A program made the translations under genes and the position numbers. A DNA stretch of 64,000 nucleotides from Hortaea werneckii (Eukaryota > Ascomycota > Dothideomycetes > Mycosphaerellales > Teratosphaeriaceae), in assembly GCA_037044905.1 (NCBI GenBank), contig JBAOKB010000048.1, positions 992,001-1,056,000 of the forward strand, written 5' to 3'. Below are positions 42,557 through 54,170 of this stretch, piece by piece. Under the pieces are notes generated by a model that ran no database searches, had not been told where the DNA came from, and saw only the letters and a program-made list of their open reading frames with translations. The first letter of the stretch is position 1; every line of letters starts with the position of its first letter.

Positions 42557-42990
42557 GATTTGCCTTCAAGGTGAGGTATTTATTGGTGAAAGAGACCAGG
42601 GCGAGCCAGATGAAGTGGCGCCAAATGTGTGAAGTGAACAGTCGATGGCAGAAGTCGTTGCTTCAACTCCCAAAGTCGAGTGCCTGAACTTGATCTCGTA
42701 AAGCACACCTTCAACTTCCTTTCTCCTTCCCCGAAATCAAAGCCACGATATCCTGGCCTGTCGTCCTGACTGGATGAATTCGCCATTTCATTTTCGTGTA
42801 GTGCAAACCTCGTACAGCCTTGTTGGACTGCAAGGGCGGAGTTCGAGTTACTAGGGGCAGGCGAAGCAGGCGGGCAGGGTACAGAATTTGCCTCGCCCCC
42901 AAAACCTGCCTCACCTCTCAAGACTTGTACTGCCTCACCTCCCAATACTCGCTTTACTAAGAGAGACCGTCTAGCCAGTCTAATGACCAG
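42557..42990. promoter_or_regulatory. shared divergent promoter POC4 / CARNMT
   Basis: 434 bp between two divergent start codons. A minus-strand frame of 121 codons covers most of it but resembles no protein. Confidence 0.4.
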
Positions 42991-44659
42991 ATGGTTCGTA
43001 GGGCACCTAATCGTTCAGAAGAGGAGCTGGCTGCTTTTAAGCGCCGAGCGCGCGAGCGAAAGACACAGCTACAAAGAGACGCACGAAAAAGGGCCAGAGC
43101 AAGCAACAGTCCAAGTGCAACCGGTGCTGCCGATTCCACGCCGAACGACCCTCAGGAGACAGCGTCCGCTAGCTGTCCGAGTCAACAACCAACACAGGAT
43201 AGTAACTCCAGTCGGCCTTCTCAACAGTGCCCGCACGCTCACACGACTTCCGAGAGTATTACTCACGGCTCGCTCGAGCAATCTTACTCGGACTTTGTGC
43301 AGCAACTGAAAAATCATCTGGCCACCGGCCACGACCGTGGTAATATGGCCAGCGATCCCGCGAACCAGCAGGCAGCGGAGCCTGATCCCTTTGCTGATCC
43401 TGCGGAGCGCCGCGTCTTTCACGCTGCTCTAGATTCGTTCCGGTAAGTTGTTCGAGATATTTGATGCCCTTGCTCTCTACACCCCGTGAGATCTCATGAC
43501 AGTTCCACGCCAACCCCAGCAATCCAGGCAGTACCGGCGCGCTGCTCATTACAACATCGTCTACCTGCGCCGCCAGTCCTTCTACTCCCTGCCTTCAGCG
43601 CACATGGACCTACTTTCACAGCCTCCTTTTTCCCTTCCGAGTGTCTTTGACCAAGTCGACGATGCTATTGATGCCAATGCGGACCTGGCCGAAGCCATCT
43701 TTGACATTGCTTTACCCTCTTTCGGGTTTGCTTCCAACGACGAGAGTTGGAAGGGGAAAGCAACGCCTAGCGATATGGATAAAGCGAGGTCGACTCTGAG
43801 ACAATTCTACCGAGACTGGTCTATCGAGGGCTTGCCAGAAAGGCACGCTTGCTACGCGCCTATCCTTGCTGCTCTCGAATCATATCTACCATCTCAATCG
43901 CCAGCTGCTGGACGTCACAACTCGCGCGTGCTCGTCCCAGGCGCCGGTTTGGGCAGATTAGTCTTCGAGGTCTGTCGAGCCGGCTTCACAGTAGAAGGCA
44001 ATGAGATATCTTACCACCAGCTCTTCGCTTCGAATTACATTCTCAATTGCACGGAAGCCGTAGGCCAACACAAAATCTACCCTTGGGCATTACATTTCAG
44101 CAACCATCTTAAGCGTTCAGCCCAATTGCAATCTGTAGCCGTCCCGGACGTTCATCCTGGCCTGGAACTGGAAAAAGCAATGAATGAAGCGCAATCTGAA
44201 GTCCACTACAGTGAGCGTATGTCCATGACTGCAGGCGATTTCTGCGAGATCTATAGACGAGAAGGTTATAAAGACTGTTTCAATGCAGTGGTGACGTGCT
44301 TCTTTATCGATACGGCGCCAAACGTGCTCACATACATCGACACCATCAAGAATTGCTTGCAGCAAGGCGGGATCTGGATCAACTTGGGCCCACTGCTCTG
44401 GCATTTTGAGTCTGCGCCAACCCCGGCTGAAAAGAACCGTGAGCGAGGCGAGCAGCAGAAGGATTTGACCAGCGGTATAGGTGACCCGGGCTCGTTCGAA
44501 CTATCAAACGACGAAGTCCTGGCCCTTCTTCAGTGCTCTGGGTTCCAGGTCTGTGAACAGAAGGAAGTTCCAGCTGGCGCGACGGGATATATCCAAGATC
44601 CGCAGAGCATGCTGCAAAACGTTTACCGGCCTAGCTTTTGGGTAGCTAGGAAGCAATAG
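42991..44659 (+). CDS. carnosine N-methyltransferase-type (N2227-like) enzyme
   Basis: Two exons, 42991-43442 and 43528-44659, giving 527 aa. The intron has GTAAGT...CCAG boundaries and joins ALDSFR to QYRRAAHYN. N2227/CARNMT1 motifs: DKARSTLRQFYRDWS, ERHACYAPIL, the SAM-binding VLVPGAGLGRLVFEV, GNEISYHQLFASN, a VPDVHPG segment, FFIDTAPNVLTYI and GGIWINLGPLLWHFE. It probably methylates carnosine or a related His-containing dipeptide, or a peptidyl histidine, in the cytosol or nucleus. Residues 1-118 are an extra basic then Ser/Gln/Pro-rich extension. The in-frame ATG at 43345 (MASDPANQQ) is an alternative start closer to the family's normal N-terminus. It is convergent with the nuclease gene (122 bp). 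Confidence 0.92.
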
Positions 44660-44781
44660 AGACGCATGAAGCTTACATCGTCTCGAACAGTCTTCCCGAG
44701 CGTTTGAATGACCTTCATGTGCTCTTGTGCGTTTCTGCATGAACTTCGGAATTAACACTTCGCCTTAGCTTTGAAGCTAGA

Positions 44782-45991
44782 TCAAGGTGTCGCTTTTCCT
44801 CCTGCCTCCTCGACACCTTCAGAGTATCGTAGCTTGGCGCAGAGAGGTACATGATCGCTAGTCCCGCGCTCCGCCGGTGTCTCATGCATGCCAGCGCTCA
44901 TCAGACTATCTTGCATTGACTTTGAAATCAAGATCATGTCAACCCGATCACAGCTCTCACCAAAACTTCTTCCGCGCGGATAGTATGTGTAGCCCGACGT
45001 TTCAGGATGTAGGTGACGGAACGTGTCCACCATACCTAATCCGCATGGCTCATGCGAAGTTCTATCCGGTTCGGCAGCGCCTGACTGCTGTTTTGCAGCT
45101 TCCTCGCTAGCTCCGTTACTGCTCAAGATCTTATCTTCAAGGAAGCGCCTTTGGAAGTCTGCGCGATTTATGCAGTGTTGTGGCGGAAAAGTGCGAAGAT
45201 TGGGGAAGCCGTCTATGGGCGCTATTGCGATGTTGATATCACCAGCAAGGATCACGGCGAAGCCATCGGCCTCGAGTTTGCGACATTCGGCGGCAAGTAG
45301 CTTGTGTACCTCCAGCTTCCGATCGTGTCTAGTACCAGTCACCTTGCCCGATTGTGAGTCTTTGTAGGGATAGTCCGTACCGTTGACCTGAGTTGACTGT
45401 CAGCTTGCAATGGCTCTTCAAGTGGTCTTGAGTACGCACCATGTAGGCGTTTATGAGTGCAAGTCGTCGGGTCTCAGAAGCCGCTTCAAGCTCAGTCACG
45501 AGAAATCTCCCTTCCAGATCCCAGTCTACAGGACGCACTCGCTCAACCCAGCGATCAGCAAAGTCTTGTCTGATAATACTACAGACGCCGTACAACTTCC
45601 GCCCGTAACCCCTAGCATTGAACTTATCTGAAGGCAGATTGACATGGGCTACATAGTTGGGCTCTGTGTTGCCCGTTTTCTTGTCTCTTCTTACTGCCTT
45701 CTCTAGAGCTCGAATGCTGGTGAAGTCATCGGGCGATATCTTGACCTCCTGGAGGAAGAGGAAAGTCGGCCACCCGTGACGTCTCAAGAATCCTCTTAGA
45801 CTTGTATCGCTGCCCCTATGATTTGAGCCCTGAGGGCTAAAGAAAGAGGTGATTGGTTGTTGGATTAGAGGTTGTATGCCATTGACATTCCATGAGTAGA
45901 GTGTCAGGACATGTGGGTCACTCTCTTCCTGCTTGGCATCCGATCGCGACAGCTTTCTGCGCTTGGGTGGCGGTGAGATTGATCTCTCCAT
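44782..45991 (-). CDS. ExoIII/AP-endonuclease-like nuclease
   Basis: Two exons, 45440-45991 and 44782-45387, giving 385 aa. The 52-nt intron has GTGCGT...TCAG boundaries and joins LINAYM to VNGTDYPYKD. Endonuclease/exonuclease/phosphatase fold motifs: LYSWNVNGIQ (Asn37), FLFLQEVK (metal-binding Glu82), GYGRKLYGVCSIIR, ILAGDINIAIAPID (Asp234 and Asn236), SCDRVDMILIS, and a C-terminal TSDHVPL with the catalytic Asp-His. This suits an AP endonuclease/3'-exonuclease for DNA repair. Pro-Lys-Arg-rich residues 8-13 (PPKRRK) could be a nuclear localisation signal. It lacks the C-terminal PIP box and zf-GRF region of the larger fungal Apn2, so the exact orthology is open. Confidence 0.9.
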
Positions 45992-48325
45992 GATCGTGAA
46001 TTACTTGCAGATCCGCAGATGAGCCAGAGGTAACACTGGAATCTGGATTTTCGAGAAGGTTCGTTGAACTGCACTCAAGAAGCTGTCGTGCGCCCTCCAA
46101 CGACAGACATGCTTTCTCCTCAGGCCACCTTGAGCTGTCTTTATTCTGAGTCCATTCGGATCACGTATCAACTGATTCATGTCGTAGTGGCCGTGTTTTG
46201 GGGCAAGAACGAACATACAGCAAGTGAAAAGGAAAGCTGACGTAAGAATCTCGCTAAGGCATCATTTGCGGGCCGAGTTGTAGTGAAGTTCGGAGCTGAG
46301 CCGATGAGGACTTCCAAGTACCCGACGTACCCTAGACCCTTCCGACTCTAAAGTCATCTGGCCATTCTGGAAGCGGAAGATGTCATCACGTCCAAAGCTA
46401 TCCATGAGGCGTGTGAGACGATAAAGAGAGCTCAGTCCGGCGATTGGATCCTTCATTGCAACGCCAAGTAACCATCCAGTCCTTCACGGTCTCGACCGCC
46501 ATGGATATGTCGATCACTGCTGCACGAGTTGCACAGATTACCTGATTTGTCGTCCACCGTAAGGCTGTCGCCTATTGCCGCAACCGCTGGATCACCTTCG
46601 CGGCGGCAAGTGTCTTGAAAACAAATGCCGATCTTAAAGAAATCAAGGCCGGTATGTCGCATTTTGACTGAGCCACGACCATCTCTTGCAAGCCACATCT
46701 CTTTTGGAAACTCCCTGCGACGTCAGCACTTTGGTCTTCTAGGGAGTACTACCGTGTACGTTATTCACCACCGACCAGGCAGAATGAAGTCCGAATGAGT
46801 GTATGCCTGGCAACCTCACTCAGCTGTCTATGGCTTTCCTCGTCGATGGTCGCTAAGTGCGGTGGACAAGGATGAAAGCAGCAACATTTGGAAACGTAGA
46901 AAGTGCTATATCCTCAATCCATCTCGCTGATGGAATCTGCCGAATGCTACCCAGCAGCCACAGTATCACAGCCTGGAGCACTAGCTCAATACGCCTCATT
47001 TTCTCGACCTTCAGCAGCAGAAAGCACGCGTCATGAGAGCGATGATAGCGTTGCTCACTGCGCACCTCAGAGCTCTATCTTACCAACGGCGGACTGCCGC
47101 CTTGTCGTTGCCAACATTCACGCAATAAGGCGAACGTGACTGCTTCTCGTGCGGGTGATGTGGAATGCATTCCTTATTGAACCTGACACAGACGGCAAGC
47201 TCCCAGCCGTGCTGATCATACGAGACGGGAAGCCGATTCACCAATCGCGGCTTTACGGTTGAGCAGATCATTGCAGCGCTCCTTTCCGCCGAATGCCAAG
47301 ATCAGGACACAGCTTCTCGTGAACGGTAGACTGTGATGGCCGGATCGACGACCACGCGGTATGTGATTGACCTGCAACCATAGAGCTGGATCCTGTGGCT
47401 TCTTTTGTGCAAAACTGGAACCATGGGCGTCTAATTCGCGAAGGCTTCTACGCTTGCGCAGTGATGGCAGGGGAGAAATTGGTCAAGCTTATGCAATGCC
47501 ATTAGACATGGAGAATAGGTGGATCTAGCACTTCCAGGGGCCTCTACACCCATCACCCTCTTTAATCATATTGACCTCTGCCCGAGCAGCACACTTCTGC
47601 CGCTGGACTGTGGGCGACAGATGATCGACTCGTGGAAGTGCTGAAGACAAGCCACAAGTTACAGATTGGCAGGAGCGGGTTCGGGCGGTTGTTCTAGGCC
47701 AGTTGCAAGTCGCAAACAATCTTGCTGTCGAGCTCAAAATAGTGAAGATGAGAAACCACGTGCCATGTGTCAATCTGCATGATGCTTCTTGCGGACCAAC
47801 TGCTCGGCTTAGAGTAGGTTCGGGGGCTTGCGATACAGCATGATAAGCAAACCGCATTAAAAATTGCAGATTCAGTACATCGAGACAACGTCGTCGTTCT
47901 GTTGCCTCGCAGAGATAAATTCAAGATGCCGACGTTCGGCATGCCGAGTGATTGAAACTTCCGGTCCGAATACTAAGTTGTCTAGTCTCAGACCTAGATA
48001 AGCTAGCTTACACAATTCTCTAGCCAAGCTGGCGACTCCACCGCCAATCCGGTCTCATCAATGACTCCATTCGAAGACCCGAGAGGCCCTCGGACGCAGA
48101 CCCGCCATGGATCGTCCCCGCTGCAACCGCTCCATGCCTGCTAGCATCTGCATACATATGTGCCGCTTTATTGTCACCTCACGCTAGACTCCTTTGTAGG
48201 GCGTAGACACTACATCTATAGGTATCATTGGATTTCGCAGGCTTCATTTACAATTCTTTTATACCCGACTCCCAGCATCCTAGCGAGCAGCGTGTCATCT
48301 GAGGACAGCCTTTATTCCTCTGACA
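45992..48325. other. long intergenic region, nothing recognised
   Basis: About 2.3 kb, the longest gene-poor stretch. Minus-strand frames of 60-110 codons (for example near 46453-46698 and 47525-47857) resemble no family. They lack splice signals that would join them convincingly. Decayed sequence or an unrecognised spliced gene cannot be excluded. Confidence 0.4.
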
Positions 48326-49941
48326 ATGCCATCACTAACATCCATCGTCAACGACGGGAACGTGGTTATAGAGCCCGCCGAGTCCAAAAACGAGAAAGAT
48401 CCGCAGGTCAAGCATCCAAGGTCCAGCGTCCTTCACAGGTCATTACACGAAGATCCTTTGCATGTCGTTAAAGCCCAAGGCAATTACCTGTATCTCACCA
48501 ATGGCCAAAAGGTATTCGACGCAACAGGTGGGGCAGCAGTCTCTTGTCTCGGACATGGCAACAAGCGGTACATATCTCTTTCAAGTGCTTGAGGGTGAGG
48601 ACTAACTTGCACAGAGTTCAGCAGGCTGTCATGGACCAAATGAACAGCGTGTCGTACTGCCATTCGCTCTTCTATGCTACCAGTGCAGCGGAAGAATTGG
48701 CCCATCTCTTGATCGATAGTACCAATGGTGAGATGTCGAGGGCCTTCTTCATCTCGAGCGGCAGCGAGGCGAATGAAGCAGCTCTGAAACTCGCTCGTCA
48801 ATATCATCTGGAGAAAAGCCATCCTGAACCAGAGCGTGTCCACTTCATCTCCCGCCATCAGAGTTACCATGGGACAACACTTGGTGCTTTAGCAGCAGGC
48901 GGCCACGTCGCACGTCGCAAGATCTATGAGCCCTTGCTCAGTGCGAACTCGAGTCGAGTATCTCCTTGCTACAAGTACCGAGGGACAAGCTTTCTACAAC
49001 GTGATTCCGCTTATGTTCAACAGCTCGAAGCGGAGCTCGACGCCGAATTCCAGCGGGTTGGTCCATCCAACGTTGCCGCATTCATCGCGGAGCCTGTGGT
49101 GGGTGCTGCACTGGGATGCGTACCGGCGACCCCGGGATACTTCCAGGCTGTGCGCCGGGTCTGCGACAAGTACGGCGCGCTCTTGATCCTGGACGAAGTC
49201 ATGTGCGGCGCTGGGCGTATAGGACCTGAACCCACCGAGAAATACCCTACCCCATTACATGCCTGGCAGGACCCAAGGTTCGACGTCGTCCCAGACATCA
49301 TGACGATGGGCAAAGGGCTGGGCGGGGGTTACATGCCAATCGCTGCTATGCTGGCCAACAAACGAGTCATCGAAGTCTTGTCTAAAGGTACTGGCAGCTT
49401 TAGCCATGGCCAGACCTACCAAGGTCACCCTGTGGCGTGTAAAGCGGCAGGTGAAGTCCAACGCATCATCTCACAGGACAGTCTGATTGCGAATGTCCGC
49501 AGGCAAGGCAAATTACTGGGAGAGCTTCTCAAAGAAAAGCTCGGCTCGCATCAAGCTGTTGGCGATATTAGAGGGCAAGGCCTATTTTGGGGCATTGAAT
49601 TTGTCGCTGATAAGACCACTAAAGAGCCTTTCGAGCCCAGTGCGAGGGTCGCTACGGGCATTCATGAGTTAGGTGAGCCTACATCGCTGCGTGACTAAGA
49701 AAAGACGTTGATAGCGTGCTAATACATCGATCTAGGCATGCAAGAGCCACACAGCATTTCCCTTTACCCGGGCACGGGCACGGCAGATGGCGAACGCGGT
49801 GATCACATCCTGATTGCGCCTGCATACAACGTTAGCGAGGAGGAGATACGGTACGCCGTTGATGTGACTGCACAGGTGGTCAAACAGTTCTTCCGGGAGA
49901 AGTTTGGGGACCAATACCTTGCTAATGGCCCGGCCTGGTGA
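48326..49941 (+). CDS. class-III PLP aminotransferase
   Basis: Three exons: 48326-48567, 48615-49672 and 49736-49941, giving 501 aa. The introns are 48568-48614 (GTACAT...ACAG) and 49673-49735 (GTGAGC...CTAG, branch GCTAAT). Motifs: SSGSEANEAALKLAR (cofactor phosphate), HQSYHGTTLGAL, FIAEPVVGA, LLILDEVMCGAGR with the pyridine-binding Asp, MTMGKGLGGGYMPIAAM with the Schiff-base Lys at about 314, and SHGQTYQGHPVACKAA. This places it in the omega-transaminase / acetylornithine-GABA aminotransferase fold group. The amino donor cannot be told from sequence alone. No transit peptide is evident. Frames are intact. Confidence 0.93.
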
Positions 49942-51131
49942 GCTTGATCCCGCACTGACTTCAACAAATGATAATGTCAAGCAATGCAAGATGAAAGAGG
50001 AGGCTCGTTGGATGCAAGCCACATTACTATCATAAGTCGTTTGTGGATTGGACCACAGATTTGAAATTTCAAGTTGCATCGACTCGCTTTCCCACTTGAT
50101 TGTGAGTGATGTGGCTCTCCGCAATGAAACGCTCACTACCGTCAGCCCGCCGTTACAGTGCAGCATTACCAGTGACCTGGTTCCACGTAGATCTCCCTGC
50201 ATGACACCTGCAGGAGATCGACTAGATCTCGACTGAATCCTCCAGCCACTCTGGGGCTACAGCTTAGTAACGCCGTAGTACTGACCTATGTAATTGTCTG
50301 CTGACCCGGACAAGGCTGCATCAGGTCATTTCAAGAGGTCCGGCCCAACCGTCTTGGTGGCTTGGAAGATCCGATCATCTGACATGATCCCGAGAAGCTG
50401 CAGCTCTGGCCGTCAGCCAACCGGGAAAAAGATCACTTCAGTATACATGTACCGTCCGGTACTTGCCGCGAAGGAAGCGGTGGGCTGTGGTTTCTCACAG
50501 AAGAACAAATAAGATCATCATTTCGAGCCGCCATGTTGATGTGTTGATAAGGTGAGGGCTGCCTCATGTCTTTCAACCAGATCAGCTCTACCGGGAGACG
50601 CCTAGCAGCGGCAGAAATGCTTCTGAAGAGATCTATACCAATAGTCCACTGCTGCAACTTTTTGAGCAGTCGTCATGTCTTGCGCCTAGACTTTTGCATC
50701 AGTATTCAGACTTTCTTGATTTGGATGGATATCCCGATCTCAATTAAATATTCGGAAACCTCGTGAGCAGGCCCACATTGGAAACTCCCGCCGTCACCCC
50801 CTGCCCGATACATCGACATCTACTGTGACTGAGATTCTGCTTTTCGTATGCAAAGAAGATAGATCGGTGCTGATTCTCGAATGAATAAGTCGCAGGCACG
50901 TCAGACGTCTGATCGACATCACAGTGTGGTTGTTGCAGCAATGGAAATGCCGTGTGAGAGATAATAATGCATGAGTACTGGTTCAGAGCTATTGATGACC
51001 ATTACACTCATCCGAGCAAGCTTCCATCGACCCGTCTGCTTACCTTGCTCTCGAGTTGATCCGCCATGGAGCTGATCTATCTCGGCTGAAGGAGCCTCAA
51101 GCTCCCGGTCACAGACGCTGCCGCCGCATCA
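49942..51131. other. convergent intergenic region, nothing recognised
   Basis: About 1.2 kb between the aminotransferase (+) and the 130-aa gene (-). Only short frames without recognisable content. Confidence 0.5.
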
Positions 51132-51384
51132 TCACGATCCGGACCCAAGTTTCTTGAAATCCTTTTGGCCTTTCAGTTTAACAGTGGCAGTGCCATCATT
51201 GTAAGTGTGCGCGGTGCCCAGGTACTTCTTTCCTTCAGCATCGCCGAAGATCAGGAACGACGTGACCTTTTGAGTGTCTTCTACGTCTCTGCTCGATTTA
51301 TGTGCTTCGGTGCCTCTGGAAACAGGACATGTTAGACATAAGCTTGACCGCTGTCGGTTCAAGAGGGCGGACACGGGGGAAAAG

Positions 51385-51429
<45 letters not shown>

Positions 51430-51785
51430 GTAGGAGAAGAAATGATGGCGACTTACTTCAATCTGAAGCTGAGAGCTCCAGGCACCTGTTCGAGACAATG
51501 TTAGCGATCTAAAAGGAGCTGTTGGAGCTCTTCGCCATATCTTAGACTTTGCACGCACTTCCTTGAAAACAGTTTTGCCCCCTTTTAGAGTACCGTTGCG
51601 GCTTTTTTCGTCCTCGATCTCATTGGGTTGCTGGCCATGCCAAAGCAGTTCAGTATAGTCATCATTACTCTCAACTGTCTTCTTATCCGGCTTCACGCCG
51701 AGGGGCTTGATCTCTTTCTCCTTCGCAACCTTCCCCTAGTGACAATCAGCTACTGAAGGCGACCGGTCACGCATTTACTTACCAT
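51132..51785 (-). CDS. 130-aa protein of unknown function, four exons
   Basis: Inferred exons: 51783-51785 (only the ATG), 51559-51735, 51457-51485 (29 nt) and 51132-51315; the sum is 131 codons. Donors are GTAAGT, GTGCGT and GTAAGT; acceptors are CTAG, ACAG and CCAG. The product begins MGKVAKEKEIKPLGVKPDKK, has DDYTELLWHGQQPNEIEDE in the middle, and continues with FKEVPGALSFRLKGTEAHK and TSFLIFGDAEGKKYLGTAHTYNDG. It ends in a Lys/Gly-rich tail (VKLKGQKDFKKLGSGS). It is Lys-rich with no membrane segment or signal peptide. I do not recognise the family. Support comes from four splice-consistent, mutually in-frame exons. Intron 3 carries a 42-nt G tract (C on the coding strand). Confidence 0.72.
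51387..51428. repeat. poly(G) tract, 42 nt
   Basis: Forty-two consecutive G on the plus strand inside intron 3 of the gene above. On the transcribed RNA it is a poly(C) run between the donor and the acceptor. Four G runs of three or more would allow G-quadruplexes on the plus DNA strand. The exact length may be an assembly estimate. Confidence 0.85.
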
Positions 51786-52168
51786 TGCGACGCTCTAGTC
51801 TGGTTGACAACGCGTGACATGGACGACTACCGAGCAAACTACAAGCAAGGAAAAAGGTGTATTCACTTTCTCACGAGCTGCATGAAGTGCCTAAGGCTCG
51901 TCGTAGTGAATGCTTTAGGCTCGCGCCTTCTCAACTCGGCTTAGCGCTGTCCGTGCGTAACGCCGCCTTTCATGTTCGTGTCCCTTCTTTTCAATGAGTC
52001 ACTTACAACACGCAGCCCTCAACACAATTGTTGAAGTCTTTTGCAGTACCATCGATCCTTGCTGCTGATCCTCGACACGGAGTCCTCCGTCCAAGGTTTC
52101 CAGTAAAGAGTTCCGGGCCCTTTTGTCTGACAGACTTGTTCACGGAAGCTGCGAAGCGGTCCAACACA
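51786..52168. promoter_or_regulatory. shared divergent promoter, 130-aa gene / SRPK-like kinase
   Basis: 383 bp between divergent starts. An open frame without ATG runs from 52028 into the kinase, so a spliced or upstream start is possible. No sure promoter element. Confidence 0.4.
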
Positions 52169-53860
52169 ATGCAGACCGATCAGAAGGTCGAAGAAGAGAC
52201 TGTGCCCAACTACAACTCCACTCGTTACTACCCTGTTCAGATAAGGGACATCTTCCAGAACAGGTATGAGGTGCTTGGAAAGCTCGGCTTCGGCACTACA
52301 TCCACGACATGGTTCTGCAGAGATCATCAGTAAGCACCAGGCAAGGCAATTAGAAACAAAAGCCTCTTCACTGACCTCAGATATAGCGCTGAAGACTTCA
52401 AAGTTCTGAAGATATGCATCCACGAAAGCGGCAGACGGCTCCGGGAACAGGATGCATACTCGCAGTTCTCAGGTCTTCGCACCTCCAACATAGGATACTG
52501 GTTCACCCGATTGGCCAAAAAAAGGTTCGAAATGACCGGACCGTCTGGTTTCCCACATGCCTGCTTCGTTTTCGCTCCAGCCGCCTGCACTATCGAAGAG
52601 ATTTTGCAGTATCACGACGGCCCTCTCGACATGGACTTCATCAAGTCCACCCTTCGCTGCGCCATCAGAGCACTGGACTTCCTCCATAGCGATGCGCACC
52701 TCATACACACCGACGTCAAGCTGGACAACATGTTCATGACATTGACCGACGACGCCGAGCTCGAGGCGCTGGCGTGTTTTATGGTGGAGAATCCGCCTGA
52801 AGTCAAGGTGGATGAGACAGGTCGCAAGATCTATTCGCAATACAATCTAGCGAATCTGGGCTCCGACTCTTGGGGCCATGCGATTCTGGGCGATCTCGGA
52901 GAAGCATATGTGTTCGACGAGGACAAGGATGATGGCTTGCTTGGTCCCAGTATCGTTGGCCCGGCTGTTTTACGTCCACCAGAGACTATGCTCGGTATGA
53001 AGTGGGGCACACCGCTGGATATATGGCAAATCGGGTGTCTGTTCTTCATGCTGCTGAACAAGCGACTGCCTTTCCAGAACATCGAGGGCGAAGAGAGATG
53101 GTCGGGATGTTACCATCTCACACAGATGACTGCTCTTATGGGTCCTCCGCCGGAAGACTATCTTTCAAGAAGCGAGGAGCAGTATCTCGAATGCGATGAA
53201 ATGTGCGCTTGGAGGTGTCCAGCGAGTAAAGGCATGCCGAATATAAGTTTTGAAAACTTGTTAGAAAGACTTGATGGCGAAGACAAGACCGCCGCCCTGG
53301 ATTTTGTGGAGTGCATCTTTAAGTGGAAACCTGAGGAGCGAAGTACAGCCAAAGAGCTGTTACAGCATCCTTTCATCAAGATCGCGAAGGGCGACGTTGA
53401 GGAGAAGGGCGCTAAAGAGAAGGACGCCGAAGATAAGGACGCCGAAGATACGAGTGCTGAGGAGACGAGCGCTGAGGAGACGGATGCTGAGGAGACTGGC
53501 GTTGAAGAATTGAGTTCTGAGGAGACGAGCGCCAAGGGGCTAGGCCCTGGTCTGCAGTGTACTGACAACGAGACGTCTGGGGATCACGCGAACCCCGGGG
53601 GAGAGTCACAGCAGCCTTCCATTCATGCCGAGAAGGCGCCTGGAAGCAAGGCCCCGGTCAAAGAGGAACAAGGCGGTGTTGAACCAAGTGAAGCACCGAA
53701 GGCTGATGAACCGGATGACGGCAAACAAGAGGGAGAGCAGACAGCGGCTGATGCGAAGAAAGACTGCGATAGCCAAGTCGTGGACAAGCCACGAACAGAG
53801 CCGCTCGAAGAACTCGCAGACCTGCAGATCGGGCTGGCTGACTCGCTGCAGCAGCAGTAA
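52169..53860 (+). CDS. SRPK-like serine/threonine protein kinase
   Basis: Two exons, 52169-52329 and 52381-53860, giving 546 aa. The 51-nt intron has GTAAGC...CTCAG boundaries. N-terminal NRYEVLGKLGFGTTSTTWFC is the glycine loop and FKVLKICI holds the ATP Lys. IHTDVKLDNMF replaces the usual HRDLKxxN, and DLGEAY stands for DFG. The loop GPAVLRPPETMLG with WGTPLDIWQIGCLFFMLL is the SRPK substrate-site/APE region. SRPKs phosphorylate SR splicing factors; many fungal paralogues like this are divergent and functionally unknown. After the kinase domain (about residue 390) comes an acidic tail with 5-residue repeats of the type xAEE(T/K/D), then a Glu/Pro/Ser-rich end. The ATG at 52169 (MQTDQKVEEE) is the first in frame. 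Confidence 0.9.
53411..53535 (+). repeat. 15-bp tandem repeats encoding acidic pentapeptides
   Basis: Roughly eight degenerate 15-bp units in the kinase tail encode variants of D/S-A-E-E/D-T/K. They vary at the third codon position, so they are not very recent copies. Confidence 0.6.
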
Positions 53861-54170
53861 GAGGGAAAGTGCGAGAGCGCGGCAAGGGACCAGGGCAGCC
53901 AGTCGAAGCCGGGATTGGAAGTTAGCGTTCAAGAGGTGCCATTATCCATTTCAAACCAACCGCTGCGGCCAGCAGAGCATGAACCACTCTCCGCCTCAGC
54001 ATGCCCTGGAAAATTCGCCAGGCCGAAATGATTGGACATTGCCAGAAAGAGGAGGAAACCCCAAAATATACAGACCAGAGAGAAGAAGAAGAAGCAGAGC
54101 ATAGCCCAGGGTTAGATCCTCATACAGCGTAAAAACAACAAAAGTTTTCCTTTCCTTTCTTTCTCCCCCT
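53861..54170. other. convergent intergenic region
   Basis: 310 bp between the SRPK-like gene (+) and the lipase-like gene (-). Purine-rich, nothing recognised. Confidence 0.5.

Noticed and set aside
42580..42945. Minus-strand 121-codon frame between POC4 and the methyltransferase gene
   Set aside because: It lies in a divergent promoter, resembles no protein and lacks support from splice signals.
45992..48325. A hidden spliced gene in the 2.3-kb gap
   Set aside because: Several 60-110-codon frames exist but I could not join them through credible introns or recognise any motif.
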